A stretch of 64,000 nucleotides of DNA from Epiperipatus broadwayi (lineage: Eukaryota > Onychophora > Udeonychophora > Euonychophora > Peripatidae), in the NCBI GenBank assembly GCA_028023455.1, contig JAQFVV010006238.1, forward strand, positions 8,487,349 to 8,551,348. The letters are read 5' to 3'. A program made the position numbers and the translations under genes. How positions within the stretch are numbered: the first letter of the stretch is position 1; every line of letters begins with the position of its first letter. The notes under the pieces were generated by a model, which was given only the letters and a program-made list of their open reading frames with translations, did not search any database and was not told the origin of the DNA. Of the stretch, positions 10,690 through 22,679 are shown one piece after another.

Positions 10690-12620
10690 TATTTAATATT
10701 CACAGTCAGCATCATCTCTTCTAGCAATATGTCCAGCCCAACTCTACTTCAGTGTTTTAATTTTTCAATGAAGTCAATAAGAACTGTTAGTCCTATTACC
10801 CATATATTGTGTTTTTGATCTCTTCTTGTTACTCCCAACATGCATCTCTCCATATTCTGAAGTCTCTGTATTGCTCTTCTATTAAGTGTCCAAGTCTCAG
10901 AACCATAAGTAAGAACTGGTACAGCACATTTATTAAAAACCTTCCTTTTCAAACACATAGGTATATTTCATTTTAGTATCAAGTTATTTCTACAAAAGCA
11001 CTCCAACCAAGTTTAATTCTATGTTTAATTTTATCCATTATGTTTCTATCTGTATTAATAATCTGATCAAGGTATTTGTAACTGTTAACTTCTTCTAACT
11101 CATCATTATCAATCTTTATTTTCATATTTTGAGAAAATCCATTAAACATTACTTTAGTCTTTATCATTTATCTTTAGTCCTACTTTCCTACTTTCATCTG
11201 ATAACTCCTGCAACATTTCCTGCAGCTCTAAAGCTTTATTTGAAAAAAAAACAACTACATCTTCAAAATCTTAATAGCTTAAATAATCTCCATTTACTTT
11301 CACTCCTTTAGCTTCCCATTTTAATCCACAAAATACTTTTTGCAGCACTGCTGGAAAACGTTTTGGAGATATGGAGTCATCCTGTCTTACACCCTTCTCA
11401 ATGTTGACTTTCCCAGTATCATTATGTAATCTAATTGTTGCTGTTGCATTTTTATAAATATACTTTAAAATATGACAATATCCTGGATCTATACCTTGAT
11501 GATCCAATGCTTTAATCATTGAAGAAATATTTATATAATCAAATGTCTTTTCATAGATCTACAAATCGAAAGCATTATGACAACTCATATTAATTTGTTC
11601 TTTCTAACACTTCTCTCAATACCTGGATATGATCTACTGTACTAAAAACACTTTTAAATCCAGCTTGTTCTCTTGGTTGGTAGAAATCCAATGTTCTTTG
11701 TAGATGAGTTGTAATTATCTTGGTAAAATTTTTATATAAAACTAATAAAAGGCTGATAGATCTGTAATTTCTAATATCTTCTTTATCACCTTTTTTAAAT
11801 ATTAATATTAATACTGCATTCTTCCACCATCCAGTACATCCTTATCATTTAGACACTTGGTATATAACTTTGCTAAACAAATTATATTTATTCACCTGCT
11901 TCTTTTAATATATCAATTATAATTCCTTCATTGCCTGGAGCCTTTCCTTTCTTCCTACATTTAATTGCATGTCTCACTTCTTCATTTACAATTATGGGCA
12001 ATTCTTAAGATGTAATAAATGTAGGAAGTATTTGTTTTTTGTTACTATATAATTCTTGATAAAAGTCTTCTACCCATTTCATGATGTCATCTCTCTTTTT
12101 AGTAATAATTCCATCTTTATTTCTTATTGCAGATTTATTCTTTGCTACAGCTTTTCTTGCTAGGTCACAGTTATACTTTCTTATATCATTTTCAACTCTT
12201 TTCCACACCATTTTACAAAATTCGAGATATTCAATCCTTTTTAATGCATCATTTTTATATATCTTCATATTCCTTCTTTTCTTCATAAATTCTCTAGTCT
12301 CAGTAGAAATTTTATTGGTCAATATTTGTTGCAGTTTTTAAAATTGTATCACTTATTTTCTTATTAATTTCATTCAAATCTGAATCAAGTTCAAAATCTA
12401 CTAATACTTGAAACTGATTAGTAAGTTCTAATTTGAATTCATCAGAATGTTTCTGAAGATTAGGAATATCAACTATAAATATTGTTTTTTTTAAATAACT
12501 TTTGTTTCTAGTTTTGCATTAACACGTATCTTATTTTTTACTAATCAATGATCACTTCCTGTGTTAAATTTATTAAGAACATTACAATCTTGAAATATGT
12601 ATTTTCTTACCATATATACA
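10690..12620 (-). pseudogene. RTE-clade LINE, decayed endonuclease end plus RT
   Basis: In minus-strand order: FNTGSDH (end of the endonuclease) near 12.56 kb, a long basic linker at 12005-12322 with RKYNCDLARKAVAKNKS and DGIITKKRDDIMKWVEDFY, a palm region at 11271-11519 with GVRQDDSISPKRF and LKWEAKGVKVNG, then the 'VNSYKYLDQIINTDR' block at 10979-11167 and CAVPVLTYGSETWTLNRR at 10749-10958. This order and these motifs are those of the RTE (BovB-like) clade. Many frameshifts and stops are present, and the ADD catalytic box is not preserved in an open frame. It is non-functional. Confidence 0.87.
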
Positions 12621-12624
12621 TTTT

Positions 12625-13950
12625 ACTAACAAAGTTCTCTTCAGGTGAGAAAGAGATATAAAACATCTGCATCTCTATGCTTATGCTGATATTTTAATAT
12701 ATTTTATATATTCCAATTTTTTTGCAAAGTACAGACAATTTACATTTGATACTTTGTAAAAATGTGAGTAATCAGAGTGCTATAAAAACATTTTTAATTT
12801 TTAAATTATTTTATTACTTTATCTCCATCAAAGGGCAATTATTCACTAGCATAGAAACTCAGGCTACTCAAAAGTCTGTACTGATGAATGGTTGTGATAT
12901 ATTAAATTAAGCGATACACTGATAAAAATTAAAAAAAATTGTAATATGAAAATGAAACATTTAATTACCATTCTCTGTATTCAAAATCTCTATAGGCAGA
13001 TTAAATTTAAGTTCCAAACTCTTATTTACTCAATTACAGATTCAGCAGTAAAAATATATCTTTTAAAATTATATTTGTATTAGTTTAGTTTTTAAAATTG
13101 TTATGACAAAAATAATCTATTGTGGTAAACATAATATGTATGTTTGTCATCCAATTATAAATTGCAACTATCCATCATTTTCAATTTGCTTTCATGTAAA
13201 AGTAAATATTTTTTATTAAAATCTAAATTCTTCTTCTAAAATAATTAGTATTTCACAAATATTTTATGAAAAAAATTATGTCTAAAAAAAGTGCTAAAAC
13301 ATACATTTGTACTTTGAAAATCAAAATGAAAAATAGAACTCAAATTCATTGGGAAGTGCTCTCTTGTGAAACAACTAATCAGCACCTTGGTAGAGAGACT
13401 TTATCTAATGTTACAGCTCAAATTTAAATATTATTGATTTATTAGCTGTAAAAAATTTTTAAGGTGGCATTTTCCCTCAGGGAAAATCAGTAAAATAACA
13501 TTAAAAGTTGAGATTAGAGAGTGAGTTAAAGCTGTGAACACCTGGACAATGCTAGAGTGTGATTCATACTCAAAAATATAGATTTTTTTCTTGCATCAAA
13601 ATTTATATACATCAAGATGAATTGGTTGGTGTTACAGCACCCAATGTTGTGTGTATAAGTTGAAAAGGAAAAGTAGAATTGAACCCAGTTAAAATATATT
13701 TATTTAAAGTCAAATATGGAACAACTGTGATTTCATTTAACCCACAGGAGCTACAACCAGTATGTAATACTGCAAAAAATTTTGTGTTAATTTAATAGAA
13801 TTTTTGAAATTATCTGCATTTTTGTTTTCTCTTCACATAATGTAAATTTTATACAATTTTGGGTATTGAGTTCTACTTATTCCATTAATACAATCTCAAT
13901 ATTTTAAAATACTTTTTCAGAAAAAGTCTAATCCAAAATAATAAAATATA
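12625..13950. other. AT-rich sequence, nothing recognised
   Basis: No coding, RNA or repeat signal is supported apart from a trivial short hairpin near 13.47 kb ('ttttccctcagggaaaa'). Confidence 0.45.
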
Positions 13951-13956
13951 TAAAAC

Positions 13957-14687
13957 GTATATAAAGAAAAGTTTGGATTGGTTTAATACTTTAGCAATAT
14001 GGTATGCTCAGCATGCTTTCAATTAAGTGGTAGTCATATTTACAGCAATTGTTATCCAAGAAGCTTGAACTTATAAAAGAAAAAAAACAAGACTGGGGAT
14101 TTGCATAAAATTTGAATATAGGATGTAAATAAGTTAATTTAAATAAGCCACTTTTCTGATAGGGGAATGCAGAATTTCTTTTTGTTGATTGCATATATAT
14201 TGTTGGCAATATGTCAGGCCTCTTTAACTTTATATTTAGCAACATTTTTTGGAGTAGACAATGCAGGCAGATGTAAGTTCAAAGCTGTGATCATGTTTAG
14301 ACACAAGTTTGAGAAAAATGAACTTGACTTTGATATTAGTCTTAGCTTGATTGTATTATTATCTGTCTGTGATGTGCTTTGAACCTACATCTGCTATTGT
14401 TATCTACTCTGAAAGAAACAATGCTTAATGTGTGGTTAAAGAGGTCTGCCATATTGCCAACAATATACATGCAATCAACAAAAAAGTATTTTGCATTCTC
14501 CTATCAAAAGGTGACTCATTTAAATTAAATTATTTACATCCTATATTTAAATTTTATGCAAATTCCCTCTCTTGTTTTTTTTTTTTTATTATTATAAAAG
14601 TCACAAGCTTCTTGGACAATCATTGCTATGATTATCAGTTAGTTGAAAGCATACTTAGCATCTTAAGCCAAGCTTTTCTTTATATAC
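13957..14687. repeat. 730-bp palindromic foldback element
   Basis: Arms run from 'gtatataaagaaaagtttgg' at the left edge to 'ccaagcttttctttatatac' at the right edge, and pair almost to the centre near 14.32 kb. An inner stem pairs 'gagtagacaatgcaggcag' with 'ctgctattgttatctactc'. The open frames on opposite strands here (13991-14245 minus, 14432-14743 plus) share YLHPIFKFYAN only because the DNA is palindromic. No transposase is seen, so this is a non-autonomous foldback element or an inverted duplication. Confidence 0.88.
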
Positions 14688-14689
14688 AC

Positions 14690-15358
14690 TTTATATGTAT
14701 TTATACCACTCATATAAATATTAAAATATTTATGTTAGATTAATAAAAATTTAATTTATTTATTATAGTAACTGATTATTCTTTTCCTAGAAGAAAGTAA
14801 TCAACTGATTTCAGATTGAAGTTTCATTTTTTGCATCTATTTTTTGCTGTATTTGTTAAAATAAAATTGAATATATATATATATGTAAGGCCCCTAAAAC
14901 TGTATAATTAAAAAAAAACCTCCTGTCTTTATTTACCAGATTATATCAGAGGAACTGTTCGTTTTAAAACTTACTTTTATGTGTGAAATAATAATGTTAT
15001 ATTTTACAATACCAAGCTTCAATTTTACTTTAGCTTAATTATGATAGGCTTAGGTTTTATTTTGTCTTTTTTTATTAAATTCATAAAGTATGTTGTTGAA
15101 ATTATTTGTTTCCTATGCTAGTTCTTTGTTTATTTACTTTGATCATATTCATTTATTGATGACTATTTGCATTAATCTGGCGATTCATTTTATTCTTTAC
15201 TATTTTATGTATTTTTTTTTAAAAAATTACACTGTATTATATTAAAATAATAATTAAAACATAACAGGCAAATATATTCATTTAAAACATTTTCATTCCA
15301 AAAAATATATTTAGTTTTCTTTAATTCTTCTCAAAATCCCTTTTTAGTTAACATTTCT
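14690..15358. other. AT-rich sequence, nothing recognised
   Basis: Contains short poly-A/T runs only. Confidence 0.4.
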
Positions 15359-15380
15359 TCCACAACTAATTGTTTATTTT

Positions 15381-16179
15381 TTTTTCAAACAGCACTGCCC
15401 AATAAATGACTCCACATTCAATTCTAAAATATCATTATGGCAAGCATACACAATCCTCTATCCAATCTTACATCCTATAATCAACACATTTTATTACAAT
15501 AATCAGAAACTGGTATCCAACTTTAAAAGATGGAGTCTAGAGGCCAAATACCTAGACTTCCTCATTAAATACAACATTAATGGACTACCTACTAATCACT
15601 TCCTCTTTTACAAACGTGGTTACAACATAGACCCTACTTGCAGTATTTGCATGAATGGCGATGAGACATTGAAACACCTTTTTTCACAATGTATGGGATT
15701 CAGAGTGATCCGAGAAATCATACTCTCCAACACCAAGATAGATTTCCAGCTGATCTCATCTCTGAAAGATAGTATCAATACTAAAACCTATCCAATAATA
15801 TGTGTCTCGGTGTTTTTAAACTATGCCATATGGGTTACACGTTGTAAACTAATCATGGAACACCCACAACCTAATATAAAACAGGCTTTTTCCAAAACAA
15901 TGATTAAAATCCAGAAGAGAGACCAACTCCTGGCATCGTCGAAAACATTTGAAGACACTTGGACATTATACAATATGCCAAACTTGCAACAAGGCAAAAG
16001 GGGGGCTAACAATCAGATAACAAATATGTGAAAGATCTAATGTTCATGCCATATTGGACAACATAGACTCATCAGAACGCAAATAGAAATAACAAGATAG
16101 TTAGAACAACAATGTAAACCCCAATTGTATGATTACACATCACTGTATACATTAGAAATAATAAATTATTATTGGAACA
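15381..16179 (+). mobile_element. LINE family 1, copy C: 5'-truncated insertion with TSD
   Basis: A 799-bp insertion is bounded by a perfect 19-bp duplication 'acaactaattgtttatttt' at 15362-15380 and 16180-16198. The plus strand encodes the C-terminal end of LINE family 1: YLDFLIKYNINGLPTNHFL, then CSICMNGDETLKHLFSQC (zinc knuckle, C-x2-C...H-x4-C) and on to the stop at 16031. Copy B has the matching LLDYLIKVNMDSMPTNTFL and CHACSRGEESFNHLLNVC. The 3' end is short and ATT-rich ('aataataaattattatt') instead of a long poly-A. Target-primed reverse transcription explains both the truncation and the duplication. Confidence 0.93.
15520..16031 (+). pseudogene. C-terminal remnant of LINE family 1 protein
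   Basis: Open from about 15.52 kb to the stop at 16031 and homologous to roughly the last 170 residues of the copy B protein. It contains the zinc knuckle and then a Trp/Arg-containing tail (AIWVTRCKLIMEHPQPN) matching AFWYTRCRTKFTQPTPDPN in copy B. There is no RT domain, hence no activity. The tail after the knuckle is conserved between divergent copies, which suggests it was under selection in the live element. Confidence 0.85.
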
Positions 16180-16614
16180 ACAACTAATTGTTTATTTTCA
16201 GCTTCCGATTATGTATAAAAGAAATAAACTACAATTCTTCTCAAATATCACATTTCAACTAATTACTTAATAATAGGGTTTATTTTACATGGATGGGCTT
16301 TGTTTTAAGAAAGAAAATAAAACATTTTAATTTTAGAGTATTTATTACGATGTTATTTTAAAGTTTATTATTACATCATCTTTACAAGTAATAATTTTAA
16401 TTTTATTTTCAAATTAATGAAGCTTATTTTTAAACAGAGATTTATTCTTTTATAATTGCAATCTTGATTCAACATATTTAATATGTTTGTATGAGTAATT
16501 TTTATGTGTATTGTATAACGAATATAAAAAAATAATCACAATTTTTACTTTATTCAATATTTTTCAGAATGAAACTGTGATGTAATAGACTATGGCTTAT
16601 ACTTTCTTGGATCC

Positions 16615-19115
16615 GGGAATCTCTCAACCACTATGCCCAGAGGAATCTGTTAGCTGTCTTACCTTCCCGTTACATTTCCATGCTAAGTTTCCCCCATATT
16701 CTTCTCTATTCTACTTCATCACATTTCCACAACATTATCTTTGTCAACTCTATGGCCTTTATATCTAAATCTTCTTTATCCTTTCCCAAATCAGCATAAA
16801 AAACAAAAACCCTTTTTCTGAATAATCATTTTTATATTTATTCTCCCGTAACTTTATTATTTGTACCCTTTCTGCTTGTAGTCGTCTACATTCAAGTAAC
16901 AGATGTTTAATATTTTCTATTTCTTCCTAACTTGCAGATTAAATCATCCATACTTTTCTATTTATGTGTATATTTTCTTGTTGTTAATGATCCTGTTCAA
17001 GCCTTAAACATTAAACTACTTTCCTTGCCTATTATTATAAATTAACTCATTCCCAACATTGTTTACTTTCATATATATTTAAACTCTTTTTATTCTCCAT
17101 ACTAATTGTCCATCTCTCCAACTCCCTATTTTTTATTAATGTATTTATTCTTTTATCCCATTCCTTACCACTATAGCATTCAACAATTCTCCTAACACAA
17201 TCATTCCATCTTTTGTATAAGTATATTGACATAAAGTCTTTATCCAAATCTTCTGCATACTATACTACATTTTTCACCCAGTTCATTGCCTTTCCTTTAC
17301 TCATAACCCAACTAAATTCCATTTTGGCTATTGTCTTATTATCCATAACAATTGCAATCATTTTCATTTTGCATCTCTCATATAAAAACTTAACCTTCCC
17401 ATTTTTTCTTGAATTGTCTTCTTAGATGTCCACACATCTGCATCTAATGCATGTCTTCCTATTTCTCCTTGTATTTTTTTTAAAATAATCTAACATCCCT
17501 TTACAAACACATCATTATCACAAGTTAACCCTGCTACTGCCATTTCCTTCCATACAATTCTATCTACATTATATTTTATTATATAAAAACACGGTTGATT
17601 TCTTTATCAATCTCTTTCTTTTCTTTGCTTCATTTATCATTTTTTCTCCCATTCATCCAAGCAATTTCTCTGATTACATAAAGTAATTCTTGAATAGCTA
17701 TACCTATTCACCTTATTTAACTTTATATCCCACACTAAAACTTCTTTCTCTTCTCTTTCCCCCAACATTTATCATCATTACATTTGATTTTTCTTCACTA
17801 AATTTAATTCCTATCTCTTTACTCACTCTTGCACATGTCTTCAGCAGAACTTAATATCTTCTCTACTTTCTGTGCACAAAAAGATATCAGCAAATAAATG
17901 ACCTGATAATCTTTAATAATATATAGTTGTTTTATTTCGATTGTGTTGGAACTATTATGACCTGATAAGGTATATACTCTTTTGTCATCTATTAATGGTA
18001 TCTCTACCTCTCTTCTGAATCTTTCTATTGCTCTCTCAATTTCCCTCAAATATAACAAAAAACAATATAGGTGACATAGGACATTGTTGCCTTAGTCCCA
18101 CCTCATTTTTTATTTTAACTGATTCTATATTTCCTACTTGATAATTATAGTAATTATTTTCATATAATCTCTTAATAAGATCCACTAAAGCTCCATTCAT
18201 TTCCAAATTTACTAAACTTACCCATAATCTATTTCTATTTACTCTGTCATACTTTCTACCTATATTTCTACTTATATCTATAAGTTGTGTCACTACAAAT
18301 AAACTATCACCTATATGCCTACCTGATCGAAAACCTCTTTGCATTTCTCCCACTATATTATTTTCTTCCATTCACTTTGCAACTCTTCCAGCCACTATAT
18401 ATGCAAAAACTTTATATAACACTGACATTATCACTATCAGTCTATAATTGTTTGATTTTCTATGATCCTCACCTTTTCCTTATTTAGTAACCTTATTCTT
18501 GTATTAATTCTCTTTTCTGGGCCATCTTATTAAAACATGATAATATATTTAATTTTGTCCTATGCCCTAAATTCATCACCATCTCTGCTGTGCCCATCCA
18601 TTAAACATTTTGCCTTTCCACTTTTCAATTTCTTCCCTGCCTCATTCAGTTAATTTTTTGTAAACCTAATATTTCCATTACTATATGCTTACATGTTTTT
18701 ATCAATTTGTCCTTCACATCTAACATCTTTTCTATATCCATTACATACTTATTTAAGATTGTCTCTAATTCTTCTTTAGAACTACACACTTTTTTCACAT
18801 AATCTATTAATACTAATTTTCTCTCCCCTACAGACCTTTTTTAAATATACTTACATTTTTTTTTTACTCCCATCTCTTCCACTTTTGTTAATATCCTCCA
18901 ATAACTTACTATTTAATTTTAATCTCTCTCTAGAAATATCTATTTCAGCCAACTTCTTTTTTAAAAATACTTTTCCTATTTAATATTAACAACTTTTTTA
19001 CTTTCTTTGTTTTTAATAGCACATTTATATTGTTTGCATGCTTTCCCCCTCTCTTTTGCACGCTTACTAATTCTCACTTTTTTATTCCTCCTGAATATTC
19101 TCACCTAAAAAAATT
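16615..19115 (-). pseudogene. LINE family 2, longer decayed copy
   Basis: On the minus strand, from 5' to 3': a Lys/Arg-rich linker at 18.9-19.1 kb, RT sequence at 18036-18371 with MQRGFRSGRHIGDSLFVVTQ and GLRQQCPMSPILFFVIF, a palm continuation at 17819-18058 starting LREIERAIERFR, and the C-terminal part at 17047-17247 (MDKDFMSIYLYKRWNDCVRR). The last matches the 9.6-10.3 kb copy closely. The ADD box lies in decayed sequence near 17.9 kb. Stops and frameshifts are frequent. The homology of the two 3' ends starts at the same 'actatgcccagag', so the family 3' end is probably there. Confidence 0.82.
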
Positions 19116-19183
19116 AAAGACATAAAATTAGGGTGTATCTGATAGAAGTGGAAAGGGGGCTTTTGATATTGTCAATGTGTTAG

Positions 19184-19195
19184 CCCCCCCCCCCC
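19184..19195 (+). repeat. Poly-C run
   Basis: An uninterrupted run of about twelve C in very AT-rich surroundings, next to short CA repeats. A G-run of similar length occurs near 52.84 kb. Confidence 0.9.
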
Positions 19196-19259
19196 ATCCA
19201 CACACACATGCACAAAAAAACAAAAACAAATAAAGAAAATAACTTTGAAATATTGAATA

Positions 19260-19605
19260 CAAGTTATAGTTTATTTAATTATTTAAAAATATATTTATTG
19301 ACTTTATAAAATTGTACAGATGCATAATAAAAAAAATTTGTAAATGTTGGCTCATCCATTGCTGGCGTTGGTCTGGAAAAAGTATGCAAGAGCCATTCTC
19401 CACACTAGCAGGTTATAAAATGAGCAGATACATACTATTTAGTTGGCATTGCCCACCCCTGCCAGTGCAAAGAATGACCCAATAGTGCTAACTTATCAGC
19501 TGGGATAGATGTAGTATGAATTCAATGCCCCTCTAAAAGAATCTGACATGTTGCAACACAGACTACTTCTTCTACAATACACTACAATGTGGATATATCG
19601 GGTCC
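19260..19605 (-). other. Probable 3' untranslated end of LINE copy B
   Basis: Directly downstream (minus strand) of the copy B stop. Base composition is richer in GC than the flanks down to about 19.36 kb, suggesting it belongs to the element. The exact 3' end and a target duplication could not be placed. Confidence 0.4.
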
Positions 19606-19610
19606 AAAAT

Positions 19611-20705
19611 TCATGTAGAGACTGTAGGCCATACTAGTAGGCTCCATGTATTGTTAAACAAAAATCTAGAGGATAGTATCTTATCCTTGTCTTGAAGAGC
19701 TTTAAGCTTATCGCAAAATACAGTATTGGGATCCGGTGTTGGTTGTGTGAACTTTGTCCTGCACCTTGTGTACCAAAAAGCATATGTCAGGAAGATTGAT
19801 AACCTGATTACTGTAAAGTCTCCAGAGAAGAGACAACCCCTGATGTCCAGGATTTTATCCACTGCTATAATGCAGTGTTGAGAGATAATTCTTCGAATAC
19901 TGTTATAGCCTGGACATACATTTAACAGGTGATTAAAGGACTCCTCTCCTCTAGAACAGGCATGACAAATAGGGTCTATTTTATTTAGAAACCGTTTGTA
20001 GTATAAGAATGTATTAGTTGGCATGGAATCCATATTCACCTTAATCAGATAATCCAAAAGTTTGGGCTCCAGTAGCAGATATTTAAATATTGAGGTGATT
20101 TTATGATTGCTGCACCCTAGGTGAGCATAAATAACTGTATTAATAGGATTCAGCAGGCAATGTGTCTGCCAGATGTTGATTTTATTATTAAACCCTGTTA
20201 TTGAGTGCCCGATGTATAGAGATTGTTGTTTAATAATGGTGTCAAGCCATGTGTGTTTACTGGGGGGAGGTCTGTCAGTAGGTATTACAGTCTCTATAAT
20301 ATTTGATAGAGGGTATTTTTTCCCCAGATTTACTAAAAGTGAATGCCCTTTTTGGAAATTGATTGTCTGTATTGAATGGAGACCCATACCGTTCTGTTTC
20401 CTGTGAAACTGAAGTCTGCGGATGCTAATTGCAGTGGTTCGACCTCTCCATAAGAGCTGACCACAGAGCCTCTGAATCTGTAAGGTGAATAATTTGGTAA
20501 CTGACATTATTGGCAGGTAGTAATTTATGCTCGCCATAATCTTCATATTAATAAGAGCAATCTTCCCTTGTAGGGACAGGTATGTCCTTGACAGCGACTG
20601 AACCACCTTAGTAGCATTGCTTATGATGGATTTTTGTAGGCAGACAGACATAGCAGTCTGTGACTTGAAGATAGGGAACCCCAGAAAACACTGAGGTTCC
20701 GCTAA
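19611..20705 (-). pseudogene. LINE copy B: RT thumb and zinc-knuckle C-terminus
   Basis: The frame is open from about 20.705 kb to the stop at 19611, beginning QFLAEPQCFLGFPIFKSQ and continuing the RT from the previous frame. Downstream are AYLSLQGKIALINMKIMAS-like thumb sequence (SLQGKIALINMKIM), PTDRPPPSKHTW, and CHACSRGEESFNHLLNVC around residues 230-250 of the ATG-initiated 346-residue frame. That last block has C-x2-C-x10-H-x4-C spacing, as in zf-RVT-like LINE ends. The frame is intact over about 1 kb, so mutation load is low. It needs the upstream frame to make a functional RT. Confidence 0.88.
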
Positions 20706-21245
20706 AAATTGGATAGTATTTTCCTACCAGTGTTGATGCACCAGGATGACGACTTGTGAGGATTTATGGATAATTTATAATCTTTAGTATAATTGGTAAT
20801 TATGGAATGAAGTGTCTTCAGATATTTACGAGATGGAAGAATCACAAGTATGTCATCCATGTATGCAAAAACCTTGATGTTTTTCTTAAGCCGGGGCACA
20901 TATATACCTGGAAGCTGATCTAGCTCTTTAATAAGAGGGTCGATGTACTTTATGAACAAAAGACCACTCAACGGTGAACCTTGTGGTATGGATCTTGAAG
21001 GGCCAAATCCATCTGAGTAATGTCCATTTATGGAAATATGAATATGCCTATTATTCAGGAGATTGTCCAATATCTGAATTATCTGTTTTGATATGTCCAA
21101 CTGAGATAGCAATTCAAGAAGAATGTTGACATCTACTGTATCAAAAGCATTGGACACATCCAGCTGGACTGCCACAGGCCGGGATTTTCTGTTAGATCTA
21201 ATGTGATCAAGCAGAATTTTCACTTCGCAATTGCAGTCAGCGCCG
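20702..21245 (-). pseudogene. LINE copy B: RT palm with YMDD
   Basis: Carries the RT catalytic blocks in order: VAVQLDVSNAFDTVD (first Asp), SIPQGSPLSGLLFIKYIDPL (PQG block), VFAYMDDILVIL (YMDD with both catalytic Asp) and NPHKSSSWCINTG. A frameshift near 20.705 kb separates it from the thumb, and another near 21.25 kb from the fingers. All catalytic residues are kept, so inactivation is by frameshift and 5' truncation, not by loss of the active site. Confidence 0.93.
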
Positions 21246-21470
21246 ATGATCCCTTCCTTGCATATTGAGAGGCCAATATATCCTGTAGAATGGCATTCTG
21301 AATTTTTCTTTTATTATACCCTCCATGACTTTGAACAAAATTGGTGTCATCGATATTGGTCTGATACTGCTAAGAGAGGTAGGATCCCGGTTCTTTTTAA
21401 TGAATGGAACCATGGCGATTGGATATAGGTTAGGAATTACTCTCCTTTCAATGGCGAGGTAGGTTAACAT
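21237..21470 (-). pseudogene. LINE copy B: RT fingers
   Basis: Encodes AMVPFIKKNRDPTSLSSIRP, then ISMTPILFKVMEGIIKEKF. These are the RT block with the conserved 'RPIS' segment and the helix that follows it. The frame runs off near 21.25 kb where homology shifts to the frame of the palm (ADCNCEVKILLDHIRS). Confidence 0.9.
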
Positions 21471-21472
21471 GT

Positions 21473-21964
21473 TTAATATAATCCTCGCAGTAAAAAAATT
21501 AAGTGAGTGAACACAAACTTCGGGATAGCATGAATCCCAGGATGAACACTGTCAGGGAGACCCTGCAACCTACTGGTGATGTCTTGGAGTGTAATACCAT
21601 GATCTGCCTCTCCGATTGTGCTCACCCACTCCAAGGCAGGGTTTGTGCGGTGACCTAAGAGAAGGTTTTGAAAGTGGTTCTCTATGTGTAAAATCATATT
21701 CGCACCAGTAAGGCTACCACCATTGATGAGCAATGAAGTAGGAACCTCCTGTTTCTTTCTGGCCCCCAGAGCCCACCTGAGATAGCCCCGGGTCCAGCAA
21801 TGTTGAGCTGGCAGGTAATTCTTTGCATTTTTTGTAGCTATTATCTCTGCTACTGCTGATTGTTTTGATCTGTATGAAGCTTTTAACTCAAGTAAGTATT
21901 CAATTTTGTGATCCTGACCATTGAAGTTTTTAATTTTCCAATTCAGGCTTTCTAATTCACGCAT
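21473..21964 (-). pseudogene. LINE copy B: linker between endonuclease and RT
   Basis: A 163-residue open frame that fits between the endonuclease and RT of the same element. It contains a basic, Tyr-rich stretch (KIEYLLELKASYRSKQSA) and the pre-RT block ending 'LPDSVHPGIHAIPKFVF', which resembles the segment of many LINEs where the GPDGI-like motif lies. No separate enzymatic motif is seen. Confidence 0.8.
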
Positions 21965-22036
21965 CAGTGTGGTTGTTCCCTTAAGCTTGAAGGTGTATTG
22001 AGTAATCAGTGACTGAATAATGCCTATAAATGTACT

Positions 22037-22655
22037 CTAGGCCTCGAACGGGTGTAGGTATATGAGGTTCACCTTGTGAAAAAGAATGTAGGCCTCTGAG
22101 AAGAATGCCTCAGTGGCGTTGGTTTTAGTGAACATTCTGAGACTCCGGTTGACTTTAATTTGTTGAAAGTTGTTCAGCTCTATGGATGCCATAATCGCAA
22201 AATGATCCGAAAAGGCTGTCGGTTGCAGTTTAGCCTCTATCCCATAGTGCAATTCGGCCGAGTAGAACATTAGATCAATGAGTGTACGACTGTTTTTTGT
22301 ATAGAATGAAAATGCATCAGGTGGAAAGAATCCCCTCCCATTGAGAAATACTTTGTTGAGTAGGGGTAAATATTTCTTTGTGAAGGATTCATAGGAGATG
22401 TTAAAGTCACCGAGCAGAATGGTAGGTGCATTATTATTATTAGTAATTAGGTTAATTGTGTGGACTATTTTCAGCAGTGTTGCATGAACATTGGCGCTGT
22501 ATACATAAATCACATTGAAAGTATTCAAGGAGAAGGTAAACTCCAAGGCAATTAGGTTCTGATCTAGATAAATTGTTCTGAAGGAGGTTGGAGCCAGAAG
22601 ATTATTTATTATTACCCCAACTCCTCCCCTAGCCACATGACCTGTAGATAAATAG
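22037..22655 (-). pseudogene. LINE copy B: APE endonuclease, 5' truncated
   Basis: Contains ARGGVGVIINN, LIALEFTF, VIYVYSANV, the hallmark APE block ILLGDFNISYESFTKKYLP (catalytic Asp/Asn), LIDLMFYSAEL and the terminal SDHFAIMASIEL with the catalytic SDH. The N-terminal strand with 'LNIRGL' seen in copy A is absent, so about 60-70 residues are lost by 5' truncation. Catalytic Asp, Asn and His positions in the retained part look intact. Confidence 0.92.
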
Positions 22656-22679
22656 TTAATAAAGAAATAATAAGATATT

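Larger units (their letters stand above)
19611..22655 (-). mobile_element. LINE family 1, copy B: best-preserved element
   Basis: A minus-strand non-LTR retrotransposon with, in order, the C-terminal two thirds of an APE endonuclease, a linker, RT and a zinc-knuckle tail. Only a few frameshifts separate the pieces, at about 22.0, 21.47, 21.25 and 20.70 kb, so it is much younger than copy A. The 5' end is truncated inside the endonuclease (first readable LSTGHVARGGVGVIINN near 22.65 kb). The start MKIKIVSLNIRG seen in copy A is missing. Domain order and the YMDD box suggest a member of the L1/Tx1-like group, but I could not run a phylogeny. Confidence 0.92.

Noticed and set aside
13991-14743. 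Two related proteins on opposite strands sharing YLHPIFKFYAN
   Set aside because: They are the two arms of one palindrome; neither frame has coding character.
21231-21428. Plus-strand open frames over LINE copy B (also 20173-20406)
   Set aside because: Antisense shadows of the RT and C-terminal frames, which have recognisable domains.
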